Origin: Alligator mississippiensis
Taxonomy: Eukaryota > Chordata > Crocodylia > Alligatoridae
Length of the DNA stretch: 64,000 nt
Reading direction: 5' to 3'
NCBI RefSeq assembly: GCF_030867095.1
Contig: NC_081831.1
Coordinates: forward strand, 40,299,319 to 40,363,318
A program made the translations under genes and the position numbers. The notes under the pieces are model-generated. The model was not told the DNA's origin. It searched no databases and saw nothing but the letters and a program-made list of their open reading frames with translations. Below, piece after piece: positions 1-9,460 of the stretch (the stretch's first letter is position 1; the number at the start of each line of letters is the position of its first letter).

Positions 1-1130
1 TGAGAGTGAGGAGGCTATCCCCGGGAATGGGGCTTGAGACTGAGATGGTCTATGAGCTCGGAGCAGCTCTGTGAGTGCTGCTATCCGGCAATCACAGTGG
101 CGGTGAGGGTTAAAAGCCTGAAGCCTTGCAGACTGCCAAGGGGAACCTGAGTATACAGGGAAGTTTTCCTGTTTTGAGTTGCACTGGCAATGTGGATCAG
201 GAGACTGGGTAGCCCCAGGGGGGCATTGCCTCGTGGTAATGAGGGCAGTTAGCAGAGCCTGGGAGTGAAGCCTTGCCAGCCAAAGAGGAATTGCAGCTGA
301 AAGGACCCACACCTGTGGGGTGGCAGTATTTGAAGCACTGACTTCAGTTTTTGTGTTCCATTTTTTTTTGCTTACTGAGAAGGGGAGGATTTGCCCATGG
401 CAGTTGTCCTTTGCCCCGTCAAGGGAAGGGAACTCTACAGGGTGACTGGATTCTGGGCATCCAGCCCTAGAAAAGAGGGGAATACAAGACAAGAAAAGGG
501 ATAGGATTTGGTTGATTTATCAGACTGGGCAGATTAGTTGGGATCTGAGATCTGGACAGGTTAAAGACTTTTTTTATGTCAGAGGTAATTATCCAGAGAA
601 GGAACCGATAACTGGCACTGAGTGAGAGAAAACAGCTAGGCTGACCACACGCTTATGGTCCAGTTTATATCTGTTCCCGTGATGATGACTGGTAGGTGTA
701 TGGCTGGGGTAAATGGAGAGGTTGGAGCCCCACTGGGAAGACGCCTAGTGCCACAACCAGGCTTGTGAAGAGAACACCACCTTCCAAAAGTGCAATTCAT
801 CGAGTCATGGCAGGCAAGAATTAGCTGGAGATCAGAGTCTAATTAGCTGGCCAAGACATCCCTGACAACCATGAACAGGTGAATGTCATACGGATGTCTC
901 AGGCCATGCCCTTATGCAGTGATCCTTCAACAATGGTGAGGATTTTTAAACTGCTGAATCTGTTCCTTCTTAGTTACTTTTGGTTTGGTGCCAGTAACCA
1001 AAACATTGAATGCCTTACAAGCCTGCTTTTAGCCACTGGAGGAGTTTGCAGTGGAGAAAAGTGCACTGGAGGAGCCCACAACCATCACCAAGCAAGCTGA
1101 GGGCCAGCCAGGTAACTGGAAGAAGAGATG
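1..1130. other. Unassigned repeat-derived DNA, probably CR1 5' region in part
   Basis: No convincing coding frame was seen. A stretch at about 690-830 (GTATGGCTGGGGT, then GGAGCCC, later a CATGGCAGGCAAGA block) resembles 4045-4165 (CATATGGCTGGGGT, GGAGCCC, CGTGGCAAGAGAG). Here it sits about 400 bases upstream of a CR1 ORF1 fragment. I infer that both copies come from the 5' region of a CR1-type LINE. The first 690 bases show nothing I recognise. Confidence 0.35.
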
Positions 1131-1515
1131 CCTCATCATTGTAGACGGTAAGACTCCCTGCTGAGAGGAACAGAGGGAACCATCTGCGACCCGGATGCCA
1201 TGGTGTGAGAGGTTTGTTGCCTGCCCAGAGCTACAAGGCTCTGGGGGCCAGGTTTAGGAAGACAGGGGCGCAGGTGGTCTTCTCATCGATCCTCCTGGTC
1301 AGCAGTCTCAGTAGGCATCACATCACCTGTGTCAGAGAGGTCAACCCGTGGCTCTGGGAGTTGGTGCCATCATGTGTGTTTTGGCTTCCTGGACCACAAT
1401 CCGCACTTCCATGCAAGGAACATCCTGGGACGCGATGGGCTTCAACTCTCTGCAAAGGTAGAAGAGTTTCTTTTCTTACAGGTTGGCTGATCTCCTGTGT
1501 CAGGCTTTAAATTAG
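1131..1515 (+). pseudogene. CR1 LINE ORF1 fragment, SGNH/GDSL esterase-like domain, broken
   Basis: CR1 ORF1 proteins carry an esterase-like (SGNH hydrolase) domain. With frame changes allowed, this stretch reads a block-I-like LIIVDG (expected GDS-type serine block), then LLRGTEGTICDPDAM, EVCCLP, a GAQVVFSSILLV strand, GFLDHNPHF and GRDGLQLS. The order matches the CR1 ORF1 esterase. At least two frameshifts and an in-frame stop break it. The Gly-Asp-Ser site reads VDG and the C-terminal DG.HL histidine is Gln, so no catalytic site remains. It lies upstream of the CR1 ORF2 start at about 2655, separated by an AT-rich insert. Confidence 0.65.
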
Positions 1516-2169
1516 GTTCAATGGGGGACAGGGAAGCAGAAGATGGAGAGAATCTAGGACCTACAATCTATGATACTGTCATATTGAATGAAATAGTTTG
1601 AATGTTTGTGATGGTTGCCCATTAGCCAGTTTCAGGAAGAAGATAAGATTTATCTCCTTATCTAGGTCATTGTTTTTGGACTACGTGCAAAAGGTCCTTA
1701 CTTTGCTTAAAGTCTTAATTTGAATTTTATCTTTAGAAGTCTTTTACAAAGAGCAAATATCCTGAGTTCCGAGAGATCAAACCCTAGAGCCTTTTGATCA
1801 GATTGGTAAGAAAAGATCACTTGTGGTGATATGGAAGTTCCCCAAAAGTAATTTAAAATGATTAACAAAAGAAACTAATTACTAAGCAAAAGAATCTGTT
1901 GAGTAAGATCCGAGCCCAAATTTGGGGGTAATGACAGGTTTGAGTAGGAGTGGCCCAAGACAGCAGCTCACTCAATAAAAACTGTAACTTACTGTCCCAA
2001 TTTGGAGGTGTCTATACTTGTAGAACAACGAAGGAAGAATCGCAAGTGTAGGCCGGATTAGATTGATCACCTGAACCAACCTCTCCGTGAACACGAATCT
2101 TTTAGTTCACACTGAAGCCGCGGAGCACCTGAAAGGGACTGAAGGAAGGGGACTTAGTCCTATCACTGC

Positions 2170-2255
2170 TGAGGCCAGCCTATTGAATTGTATTGCTGAG
2201 GTGAGCCCATTGAACTGTACTACTGAGGCCAACCCATTAAATTGTACTACTGAGG
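2170..2255 (+). repeat. 27-bp tandem repeat, about 3 units
   Basis: Three consecutive 27-base units each begin TGAGG and carry a CCCATTGAACTGTAC-like core, followed by a partial fourth TGAGG at 2251. Units differ by a few substitutions. The repeat lies inside the AT-rich insertion, just upstream of the 65-residue open frame. Confidence 0.8.
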
Positions 2256-2311
2256 AATGAAACCATATTTAGGTGTTTGGCTTCTCGGAATTCTAGGATT
2301 GTAAGTATAAT

Positions 2312-2509
2312 ATGAAAAATAATAGTATTGATTCAAATTTAAATTTTAGTTGTAATTGTAGTTGTTTTTGTAATACTAATTCTTATAGCATTGTTTGGGA
2401 AGGAAGTACATTCGGAGCATTGTTTCTGATATATGTAATTATTGTGTTCTTAATGTTTGTGGTGTTTCTTAAAGCTAAGCAGTGTTATATGCGTAGCAAA
2501 GAATTTTAA
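2312..2509 (+). CDS. Hypothetical 65-residue single-pass membrane protein
   Basis: An ATG-to-TAA open frame sits in the AT-rich insertion. The N-terminal third is rich in Asn, Ser and Cys with a CNCSCFC cluster. Residues about 34-53 (GALFLIYVIIVFLMFVVFL) form one strong transmembrane segment, followed by a short basic tail ending KAKQCYMRSKEF. This matches a small type III or tail-anchored protein. I do not recognise the family. The codons are AT-rich like the surrounding insert, so it could be a chance frame in AT-rich DNA or a remnant of a retroelement-borne gene. A GTAAGT just upstream could be a splice donor, so the frame might be translated from an unspliced or differently spliced transcript. 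Confidence 0.25.
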   Translation: MKNNSIDSNLNFSCNCSCFCNTNSYSIVWEGSTFGALFLIYVIIVFLMFVVFLKAKQCYMRSKEF

Positions 2510-2654
2510 AATAAAATTGTGTTGTATGAATTAAGTGTGTAATCATTGTGAAATCGTGCAATCAGCTAACTACTCCCCCAGCCAGTGCATCAAAACGAAT
2601 CAGTAAATTGTGTGGGATTTTCTCTATTCCATAACCCACTAGAGACAGATACAT

Positions 2655-3022
2655 GCAACAGAACATCCCAGGTAAGTATGAAGGGGCCCATTGGGCATCA
2701 GAACTGACGGGGGGGGGGGCACCAACGGCAACGTTCAGAGGGCTCAAGTGCCTTTATAATAATGCTAGGAGCTTGGGGAACAAGCAGGAAGAACTTGCAC
2801 TCCTGCTTGCAGACAATAATGATTTAATGGGGCTAATAGAAACCTGGTGAGACCCTACCCACGACTGGGCAGTATGCATTGAGGGCTATAGGTTGTACAG
2901 ATGGGACAAAGTAGGGAGGAAAGGTGGTGGGGATGGGGGGGTGGGGGCTGTACTCTATGTTAAAGAGTGTTATACATCTACCCTAATCAAAATGGGATAA
3001 GAGGAGAAGAAAGTAGAGTGTC
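2655..3022 (+). pseudogene. CR1 LINE ORF2, N-terminal part of endonuclease
   Basis: The frame from 2653 contains LKCLYNNARSLGNKQEEL and LMGLIETW, the start of the CR1 ORF2 APE-type endonuclease (asparagine block NAR, glutamate block ETW). After a stop at 2849 the match continues as DPTHDW, GYRLYRWDK and GAVLYVKECYTS to about 3020. APE-like endonucleases nick the target DNA for reverse transcription. This copy is broken by stops. Its homology ends abruptly near 3022 and the rest of the domain resumes at about 4165, so it was interrupted or recombined. Confidence 0.85.
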
Positions 3023-4164
3023 CCAGGGACGCAGGATCGGGCAAGGGGAAAGCCACACCCATAGGCAGACCCCAGACAAAGGATAAAGAAAAAAACCTAC
3101 TTGTTGCAGGGCTCCAGAGTGACGAAGAGGTGTGCTGGGGAAAACCGCCAGCACGGTTTATCAGCCGTGCTCATCTACAGCTGGAGCCAGGTGACATCAT
3201 GAAGAGACGTTACCCAGCAGAGATAAAACCCGGGAGCGCGGGAAAAGAAACGCCGGGAGCTGGAGAAACGGTGGGGGACCAGTGGGCTGAGTGCGTCCGG
3301 TCGCTGCAGGGAGCAGACGGGTCAGCGCGGAGAGTAGCGGTGGCGGCAGCAGGGGATGCGGGAGATCCCCATGACGGAGATGCCCGTCAGGGATCAGAGG
3401 AGCCGGCAGAGAAGCCGGCAGTGGCGGCAACAAGAGCCGTCAAAGGAGCTCCTGCTGGAGGTGGCTGGAGCCCGAGACTTCAGAGCAGAGGCAGATCCGG
3501 GAGAAGACAAAAGAAACCCCAGCTGGGGTGAAAGTGCGGGTCCTGACTCAGGACGTGCTAGCTTAGGGGCCTTAGGGGTGAGAGAAGCGGAGGACTCTCA
3601 GCTCTGTGGTTGCTTTTCCTCTTTTTTCTTTATTCTGCTTTCCTTCCTCAGACCTTTCTTTTATTTCCTTTTTCACTTTGGGTCATTCCCGTTGTGTGGG
3701 ATTTTTGTTGGTGTGTGTCCTCTTGTGTTTTCCCTTTTTGGCCTGTTCTATTTTAGTTCCCTGCCTAGAGCAGGTTAGCCCAGCACACCTTACTGGGTTT
3801 TGGGGGATTAGAGACCCCAGTTGAAGATAAAGGACAACGTGTGAATGCAGCGATGACCAGCATCATCTGTAGCAGAACACTCAGGGCATCAGAAGGGGCA
3901 ACCCCGAAGGCAGAGTGCCCCCAGATCCTCTGGGTCTAGTCGGAACCTGAGGCATCAGTTTGCGAAGGAGGACACATAGGAACTGAGGAAGACATCAAAA
4001 GGGGCTAGCTGCTAAAGATCCTGAAGCTCGTTTCGAAGGTTGGCATATGGCTGGGGTGTAGGGGAGATTGGAGCCCTATGGACATCCGCCAAGACACATG
4101 ACAACTCTGGAGGTATCCTCAAAGGGGACCCCCTGCACTGAAGATCCATCCAAAGTCGTGGCAA
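3023..4164 (+). mobile_element. CpG-rich block inside the CR1 endonuclease, probable CR1 5' region
   Basis: The block splits the CR1 endonuclease and replaces roughly 130 bases of it. Its first half (3190-3540) is CpG- and GC-rich with chance open frames; a pyrimidine-rich run follows (3610-3760). Its last part (4045-4165) resembles 690-830, which lies 5' of the CR1 ORF1 remnant. I infer that it is the 5' end (UTR/early ORF1) of another CR1 copy. An unrelated LTR or promoter-like sequence is possible. No target duplication was found. Confidence 0.35.
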
Positions 4165-5468
4165 GAGAGTTTGGGGGACACCCTGAAGGTGATCGAGGTC
4201 ATGGGGGACCTAAACTACCCTGACATCTGCTGGGAGGACCAGTCAGCCAAATCCAACCTTTCACGTAGGTTCTTAACCTACATACAGGACCTTCACCTAA
4301 CGCAGGAGGTATACGGCCCCACTAGGGGGAATGCCTTACTGGACTTGGTGTTGGATACAGGGGATGACATGGTAGGGGAGCTGCAGATTCGTGGTCACCT
4401 TGGGGACAGTAACCATCAATCAGTTGAATTCACCATATGGCATAGGGTGGGAAAGATAACTAGTAGGGTGGAAGTGCTTGACTTTAGGAAGGCTAACTTC
4501 AGTGTGCAGGGTAGGAGTATTGGCGAGATGGGAGTCCAGAAAGGGTGGTCATTCCTAAAGGAAGCGATCCTTCGGGTGCAAAGGGAGATGATCCTATTGC
4601 GAGGGAAAGTGGGGAAAGAGGCCAAAAAACTTCCTTGGCTAAATAGAGAAATCCAGGGGAGCCTAAGGGCAAAAAAAGAGGCATATAGGCAGTGGAAGCA
4701 GGGGGGAGTTACCAAGGAGGAGTATACCTACTTGGCCCACACTTACAGGGAGGCAGTTAGAAAGGCCAAAGCAACTATGGAGCTGAGGCTGGCAACAGAA
4801 ATTAAAGACAACAAAAAGTATTTTTTTAGGTATGTAGGGAGTAAAAGGAACGAGAAGGGCACCATTGAACAAGTGGGAGCAATTAATGACAGACAGGGGG
4901 GGACAAGGCTGAACTTTTCAATTATTTTTTTGCCTCAGTGTTCCTGAACAAGGGTCACGACTAGTCTCCTAATGGGTTCTTAGATGGGCATCAGAGGACA
5001 CCAGCCTACCAACTGTTGATGCTGACTTATTGAAGAGCCACTTGGATGGACTGGATGTGTTCAAGTCGGCAGGCCCAGATGAGCTTCATCTGAGAGTACT
5101 GAAGGAATAGGCAGAACCACTAGCATGGGTGTTTGAGCACTCATGGTGCTCAGGTCAGGTCCCAGAGGACTGAAAAAGGGCCAATGCGGTCCCTATTTTC
5201 AAGAAGGGGAGGAAGGAGGATCTGAGTAGTTATAGGCCAGTCAGTCTCACCTCCATCCTTGGAAAAGTCTTTGAAAAGATCATTAAGGATCATATTTGTG
5301 TGAGTCCAGTAGGAAAAATGATGTACCAGGGAAACCAGCATGGATTTGTAGCAGGTAGATCATGCCTGACTAATCTGGTTTCTTTTTATGACCAGGTCAC
5401 AAAACGCTCAGGTGCAGGAGTAGAGGTGGATGTAATTTACTTGGATTTTAGGAAGGCCTACGACACAC
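4165..5468 (+). pseudogene. CR1 LINE ORF2: endonuclease C-terminus and start of reverse transcriptase
   Basis: From 4171 an open frame reads GDLNYPDICWEDQS, LLDLVLDTG and LGDSNHQSVEF, matching the C-terminal half of the CR1 endonuclease (GDFN, SDH motifs; here SNH). It is followed by the linker with RKAKATMEL and NKKYFFRYVGSKR. After frameshifts at about 4920-5030 the reverse transcriptase begins: AGPDELH, VPEDW, FKKGRKEDL, SYRPVSLTS, HGFVAGRSCLTN and YLDFRKAYD at 5440-5466 (block A with the first catalytic Asp). Homology stops right after block A, so palm motifs B-E and the 3' end are absent. Several stops make it non-functional. Confidence 0.9.
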
Positions 5469-5556
5469 CTCCTTTCTATATAGCTGGACAACAGTGTTCA
5501 AACAGTATAATGACATCACCCTTGTGTAAGGTTAATGTCAAGGGGGGGGGGGAATA
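5469..5556 (+). other. Short retroelement 3' internal remnant with polypurine/poly-G tract
   Basis: This sits between the CR1 break at about 5468 and an LTR start at 5557. It ends in a purine run (A then eleven G, 5541-5552) followed by AATA and the LTR terminus TGTAGC. A polypurine tract directly before an LTR is the expected 3' internal boundary of an LTR retroelement. The rest of this segment is too short to assign. Confidence 0.4.
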
Positions 5557-5708
5557 TGTAGCAAAACCCCCAGTTTTTCTTTTTTTTTTCTTTTAAAATG
5601 CATTCCCTCCCCTCTCCAACCATTTCTGACTTTTTCTTTCCCTCTCTATTCCCTATAGATAAGTATAAGTGAGCTAAGACATAGGATAAGTTTCAGCATT
5701 TTATTTTG

Positions 5709-7570
5709 ATTCATAGATTCATAGATGTTAGGGTCGGAAGGGACCTCAATATATCATCGAGTCCGACCCCCTGCATAGGCAGGAAAGAGTGCTGGGTCTA
5801 GATGACTCCAGCTAGATGCCTATCTAACCTCCTCTTGAAGACCCCCAGGGTAGGGGAGAGCACCACCGCCCTTGGGAGCCTGTTCCAGACCTTGGCCACT
5901 CTAACTGTGAAGAAGTTCTTCCTAATGTCTAGTTTAAATCTGCTCTCTGCTAGCTTGTGGCCATTATTTCTTGTAACCCCCGGGGGTGCCTTGGTGAGTA
6001 AAACCTCACCAATTCCCTTCTGTGCCCCATGATGAACTTATAGGCAGCCACAAGGTCGCCTCTCAACCTTCTCTTGCGGAGGCTGAAGAGGTCCAGGTGC
6101 CCCAGTCTCTCCTCATAGGGCTTGGCCTGCAAGCCCTTAACCATACGAGTGGCCCTTCTCTGGACCCTCTCCAGGTTATCCACATCCCTCTTGTAGTGCG
6201 GTGCCCAAAATTGAATGCAGTACTCCAACTGCGGTCTGACCAGTGCCTGATAGAGGGGAAGTATCACCTCCTTGGATCTGTTCGTCATGCATCTGCTGAT
6301 GCACGATAAAGTGCCATTAGCTTTTCTGATGGCTTCGTCACACTGCCGACTCATGTTCATCTTGGAGTCCACTAGGACTCCAAGATCCCTTTCCACTTCC
6401 GTGCCACCCAGCAGGTCATTTCCTAGGCAGTAGGTATGCTGGACATTTTTCCACCCTAGGTGCAGCACTTTGCATTTCTCCTTGTTGAATTGTATTCTGT
6501 TGTTTTCTGCCCATTTGTCCAACCTGTCCAGGTCTGCTTGTAGTTGTTCCCTGCCCTCCGGCGTGTCTACTTCTCCCCACATTTTTGTGTCATCCGCAAA
6601 TTTGGACAGAGGACATTTCACTCCCTTGTCCAAGTCGCTGATGAAGACACTGAAGAGTATCAGTCCTAGGACCGAGCCCTGCGGGACCCCACTGCCCACA
6701 CCCTTCCAGGTCGATACTGACCCATCCACTACGACTCTCTGGGTGCGACCCTCTAGCCAATTTGCCACCCACTGGACTGTGTAGTCATCCAAGTCACAGC
6801 CTCTTAACTTGTTCACCAGTATGGTGTGGGATACCATATCGAAGGCCTTCTTGAAGTCTAAGTATATGACGTCAACCCCTACTCCTGCGTCCAGGCGTTT
6901 TGTGACCTGGTCATAAAAAGAGACTACATTAGTCAGGCATGATCTACCTGCTACAAACCCGTGCTGGTTTTCCCTCAGCATAATTTGTCCTGCCGGACTC
7001 TCGCAAATGTGAGCCTTGATAATTTTTTCAAAGACTTTGCCTAGGATGGAGGTGAGACTGACTGGCCTATAGTTGCCTGGGTCCTCCTTCCTCCCCTTCT
7101 TGAAAATGGGGACCACATTGGCCCTTTTCCAGTCCTCCGGGACCTGGCCCGTGCGCCATGAGTGTTCAAATATTCCCGCCAGTGGCTGTGCAATGACGTC
7201 AGCCAGTGCCTTCAGTACCCTCGGATGGAGCTCATCCGGGCCTGCCAACTTAAACGCATCCAGTTCCTCCAAGTGACTCTTCACCATCTCAGGGTCTACA
7301 CATGGTAGTCTGGCACCCTGCTGCTGCCTCTCTACAATCCCAGTGAGAGCCTTGTCCTCACTTAGGAACACTGAGGCAAAGAACTCATTGAGGAGTTCAG
7401 CCTTGTCCCCCCTGTCCGTCACCAATTGCTTCTGCCCATTTAGTAGGGGTCCTATTCCACCCTGGGCCTTCCTTTTACTCCCTATATAGATGAAAAACAA
7501 TTTCTTGTTATGCTTAACTTGGGATGCCATCCTCAGCTCCATGGTAGCTTTGGCCCGTCTAACTGCTTTC
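5709..7570 (-). mobile_element. CR1 LINE, 5'-truncated, near-intact reverse transcriptase
   Basis: On the minus strand the element runs from the linker (KAVRRAKATMELRM, near 7566) through a complete reverse transcriptase to a CR1 3' tail of ATTCATAG repeats (5709-5730). The open frame (to 5950, about 540 CR1 codons) shows AGPDELHPRVLK, VPEDWKRANVVPIFKKG, YRPVSLTS, HGFVAGRSCLTN, YLDFKKAFD (block A), GVPQGSVLG (block B), FADDTKMW (catalytic Asp pair, codons near 6590-6604) and the C-terminal LEYCIQFWAPHYKRD thumb region. One frameshift near 5990 shifts the last 50 or so residues, including the conserved FKRRLDRHLAGVI end. The endonuclease is lost by 5' truncation. The first 88 or so residues of the long frame are LTR-derived, not CR1. 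It is the best-preserved CR1 here and so probably the youngest. Confidence 0.95.
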
Positions 7571-8117
7571 AACCATTTGGTAGCATGGTTGAATGGGGAT
7601 GAATGAGGGTGCTTGAGAGACAGTGGCAGTAGGTCTAAAAATAGCTCCCTCTGAATGACCAAACCATCAACACCAACACCTGGACCAATGACCCAGCCCT
7701 TGGAACCACCCTCAGCATTCAAGAAACAAAAGATGAGGCAGCCCACCATTGTGCCAGGCTTCACATGCTCAGTAAGAACACCTGGAGCCCTCTGGAACAG
7801 GACTGGCATTGCCTGGACAGGCCTTCCCATAGGAGATCAGAGGTAGTCTGCCCCATAAAAGGGGTAGTGAAGACTGACTATTTGGGATGCCCTCTCCATC
7901 TGGAACAGCACCATGCCACGCTACCTATCCACCCAGAGGCCCTGCCGGTGACCCCCCTCTGGACAATACCTACTGGACAAAGACCCCTTTCCAGCCTGGA
8001 TAGGTAGCTATCACCCCCACCCTCTCTTCAACCAAGGACTTCAACTCTGTTTCTCTTCCCTACCTGGACTCCAGCCCTTCCACTGAGTCTCTTTCTCCTG
8101 CTGCCATTGTGAGTGCT

Positions 8118-8151
<34 letters not shown>

Positions 8152-8157
8152 TGTGTG
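8118..8157 (+). repeat. (TG)n microsatellite inside an LTR
   Basis: About 20 TG units with one interruption. It occupies the same relative position (before the poly(A) signal) as the TG runs in the LTRs at 22087 and 56057. Confidence 0.95.
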
Positions 8158-8262
8158 GGAACCAATAACTTCATGGGGCTGTGTAGTGTGTTGTCTACAC
8201 AGGGTTGTTTAATAAACCTGTTATTTTGAAACCCTGAGTTGGGTTTTTGTCTGTTTCCTGAC

Positions 8263-8395
8263 TGTTTCCTCCTTGCCACTACTTATCTGCCTCCTCAGTC
8301 TCTAAGCTGGCAGCCTGTTTTCAGCTCCAAGCTCCCAGGTTTCTGCCTCTCTCTCTCTTTCCTGTCTGTTTCCTCCTTGCCACCACTTATCTGCC
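8263..8395 (+). repeat. Direct duplication of about 100 bp period in CT-rich DNA
   Basis: A block reading CTGTTTCCTCCTTGCCAC then ACTTATCTGCC occurs at about 8263 and again at about 8364. The following 8400-9080 is CT- and TG/CA-rich low-complexity sequence with a (CT)n run near 8540 and a series of TGTGTG runs; no gene was seen there. Confidence 0.7.
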
Positions 8396-9080
8396 CCCTC
8401 CTCCCCAATATCTCAGCTGTCTGCCTCAGTTTCCAGCCCCAATCAACCTTAAGTAACCCCAACCCTCAGTTCCTCAGCCAGCTTCTCTCTAGTCCACGGC
8501 TTCTAATCTCAGTTCTGGCAACTTTCACTCCGTACACTTTAACTCTCTCTCTCTCTCTCTCTCACCTTAACCTTCCCCCAAATATCCCAGGTACCCCAAG
8601 CACACACACACATACCGTGCCATCCAAGCTAGGAACTTACCTATGTGTAGGTGGGTTGTATGTGTGTGAACTGGTAAGTGTGTGTGTATATATATGTCAT
8701 TGCGTGTATGATATATGAATTAGTGATCTGTGTATGTGTACTGAGTGTGCAGGTATGGACAATTGATTTTTGTCTAACTTCTGGGATGTATAGTGTATGT
8801 GCTTGAATTGGTGATAGGTATGCATGTGCCTATGCTGTTTGGATGTGTATGTGCCTGAGCGGGTAGTGTGTGTGTGTATACACCTAATTGATTTGTGTGT
8901 TTATATATGTGCAATTGTGTTACACCCTCCTGTCTAACAGTGCAACATTGAGTTCCTGAGAGTTGGCCTGACCCCACAGGGCTACATAGTTGTGTGACAC
9001 TTAACCTCTGAGAACTTGTAGCTTCCTTGAATTTCAGTGGCAATTGATTTACCTTCTTGGTAAACCAGGCCATAGTATAG

Positions 9081-9460
9081 CCTCTTTCCTATTCACTTCC
9101 CATGGGTGAGAGTTTTTCCTTATTAAAAGTATGTAAACCTATAAAGTTCAGTGGTTACTCTTTCCTTCGTAAATTGGCAGAAAATATGCACCACTTGAAT
9201 ATTTTTTATTTAACTTTGATCCTTGGATAGATTGACATGACTTGAGGTCTTAAAATAGGTTGTCATAATTTTAAATGTAAATAGCTTTATTTCTTTAAAA
9301 CTATAAAAACTGATTATTAGATTAATATTTTTATGAAAAAACCCAACAAAACGATTGTATCTACTTTGTGCTGTATCCTTTCTCTAAGGATTTGTTTTTG
9401 CAAAGGGTCCCCTTGGGATAAATAGCCTGTGGGAAGCTATTCCAAGATGGAAACAAGGGA
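9081..9460. other. AT-rich stretch without recognised feature
   Basis: Nothing with coding or repeat signatures that I recognise. Confidence 0.5.

Larger units (their letters stand above)
1575..2640 (+). mobile_element. AT-rich LTR-like insertion between CR1 ORF1 and ORF2 fragments
   Basis: This block separates the CR1 ORF1 remnant (to about 1515) from the CR1 ORF2 start (about 2655), so it was probably inserted into that CR1. It is much more AT-rich than its flanks. It has an LTR-like poly(A) signal (AATAAA, about 1974) followed by a GT-rich stretch, a 27-bp tandem repeat at 2170-2255, a possible splice donor (GTAAGT, about 2301) and a short open frame at 2312-2509. I could not fix its TG/CA ends, a primer-binding site or a target duplication, so the LTR reading is inference. 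Confidence 0.35.
5557..8275 (+). mobile_element. LTR of the TGTAGC family, split by a CR1 insertion
   Basis: The left part (5557-5708) starts TGTAGCAAAACCCCC and matches the start of the LTR at 22087. The right part (about 7571-8275) matches the R/U5 half of the same family. It has a TATA-like CATAAAAGG at 7854, a GCCCTCT..GGTGACCCCC block, a (TG)n run at 8118-8157, a poly(A) signal AATAAA at 8211 and the GAGTTGG end block at about 8236. A reverse-strand CR1 (5709-7570) lies between. No matching target duplication was found; the 3' limit near 8275 is approximate. It is more diverged than the copies at 22 and 56 kb. Confidence 0.7.

Noticed and set aside
3190-3500. CpG-rich stretch as a host promoter island
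   Set aside because: It sits between two halves of a CR1 endonuclease and no host exon follows; more likely transposon sequence.
3130-3531. 133-residue frame in a CpG-rich block
   Set aside because: It may be part of a CR1 ORF1/5' UTR, but no motif could be recognised, so no gene is called.
6022-6309. Plus-strand frames across 5802-7846
   Set aside because: Shadows of the minus-strand CR1 reverse transcriptase.
8118-8157. TG run as an independent regulatory element
   Set aside because: Its position is shared with two other LTR copies, so it is part of the LTR.
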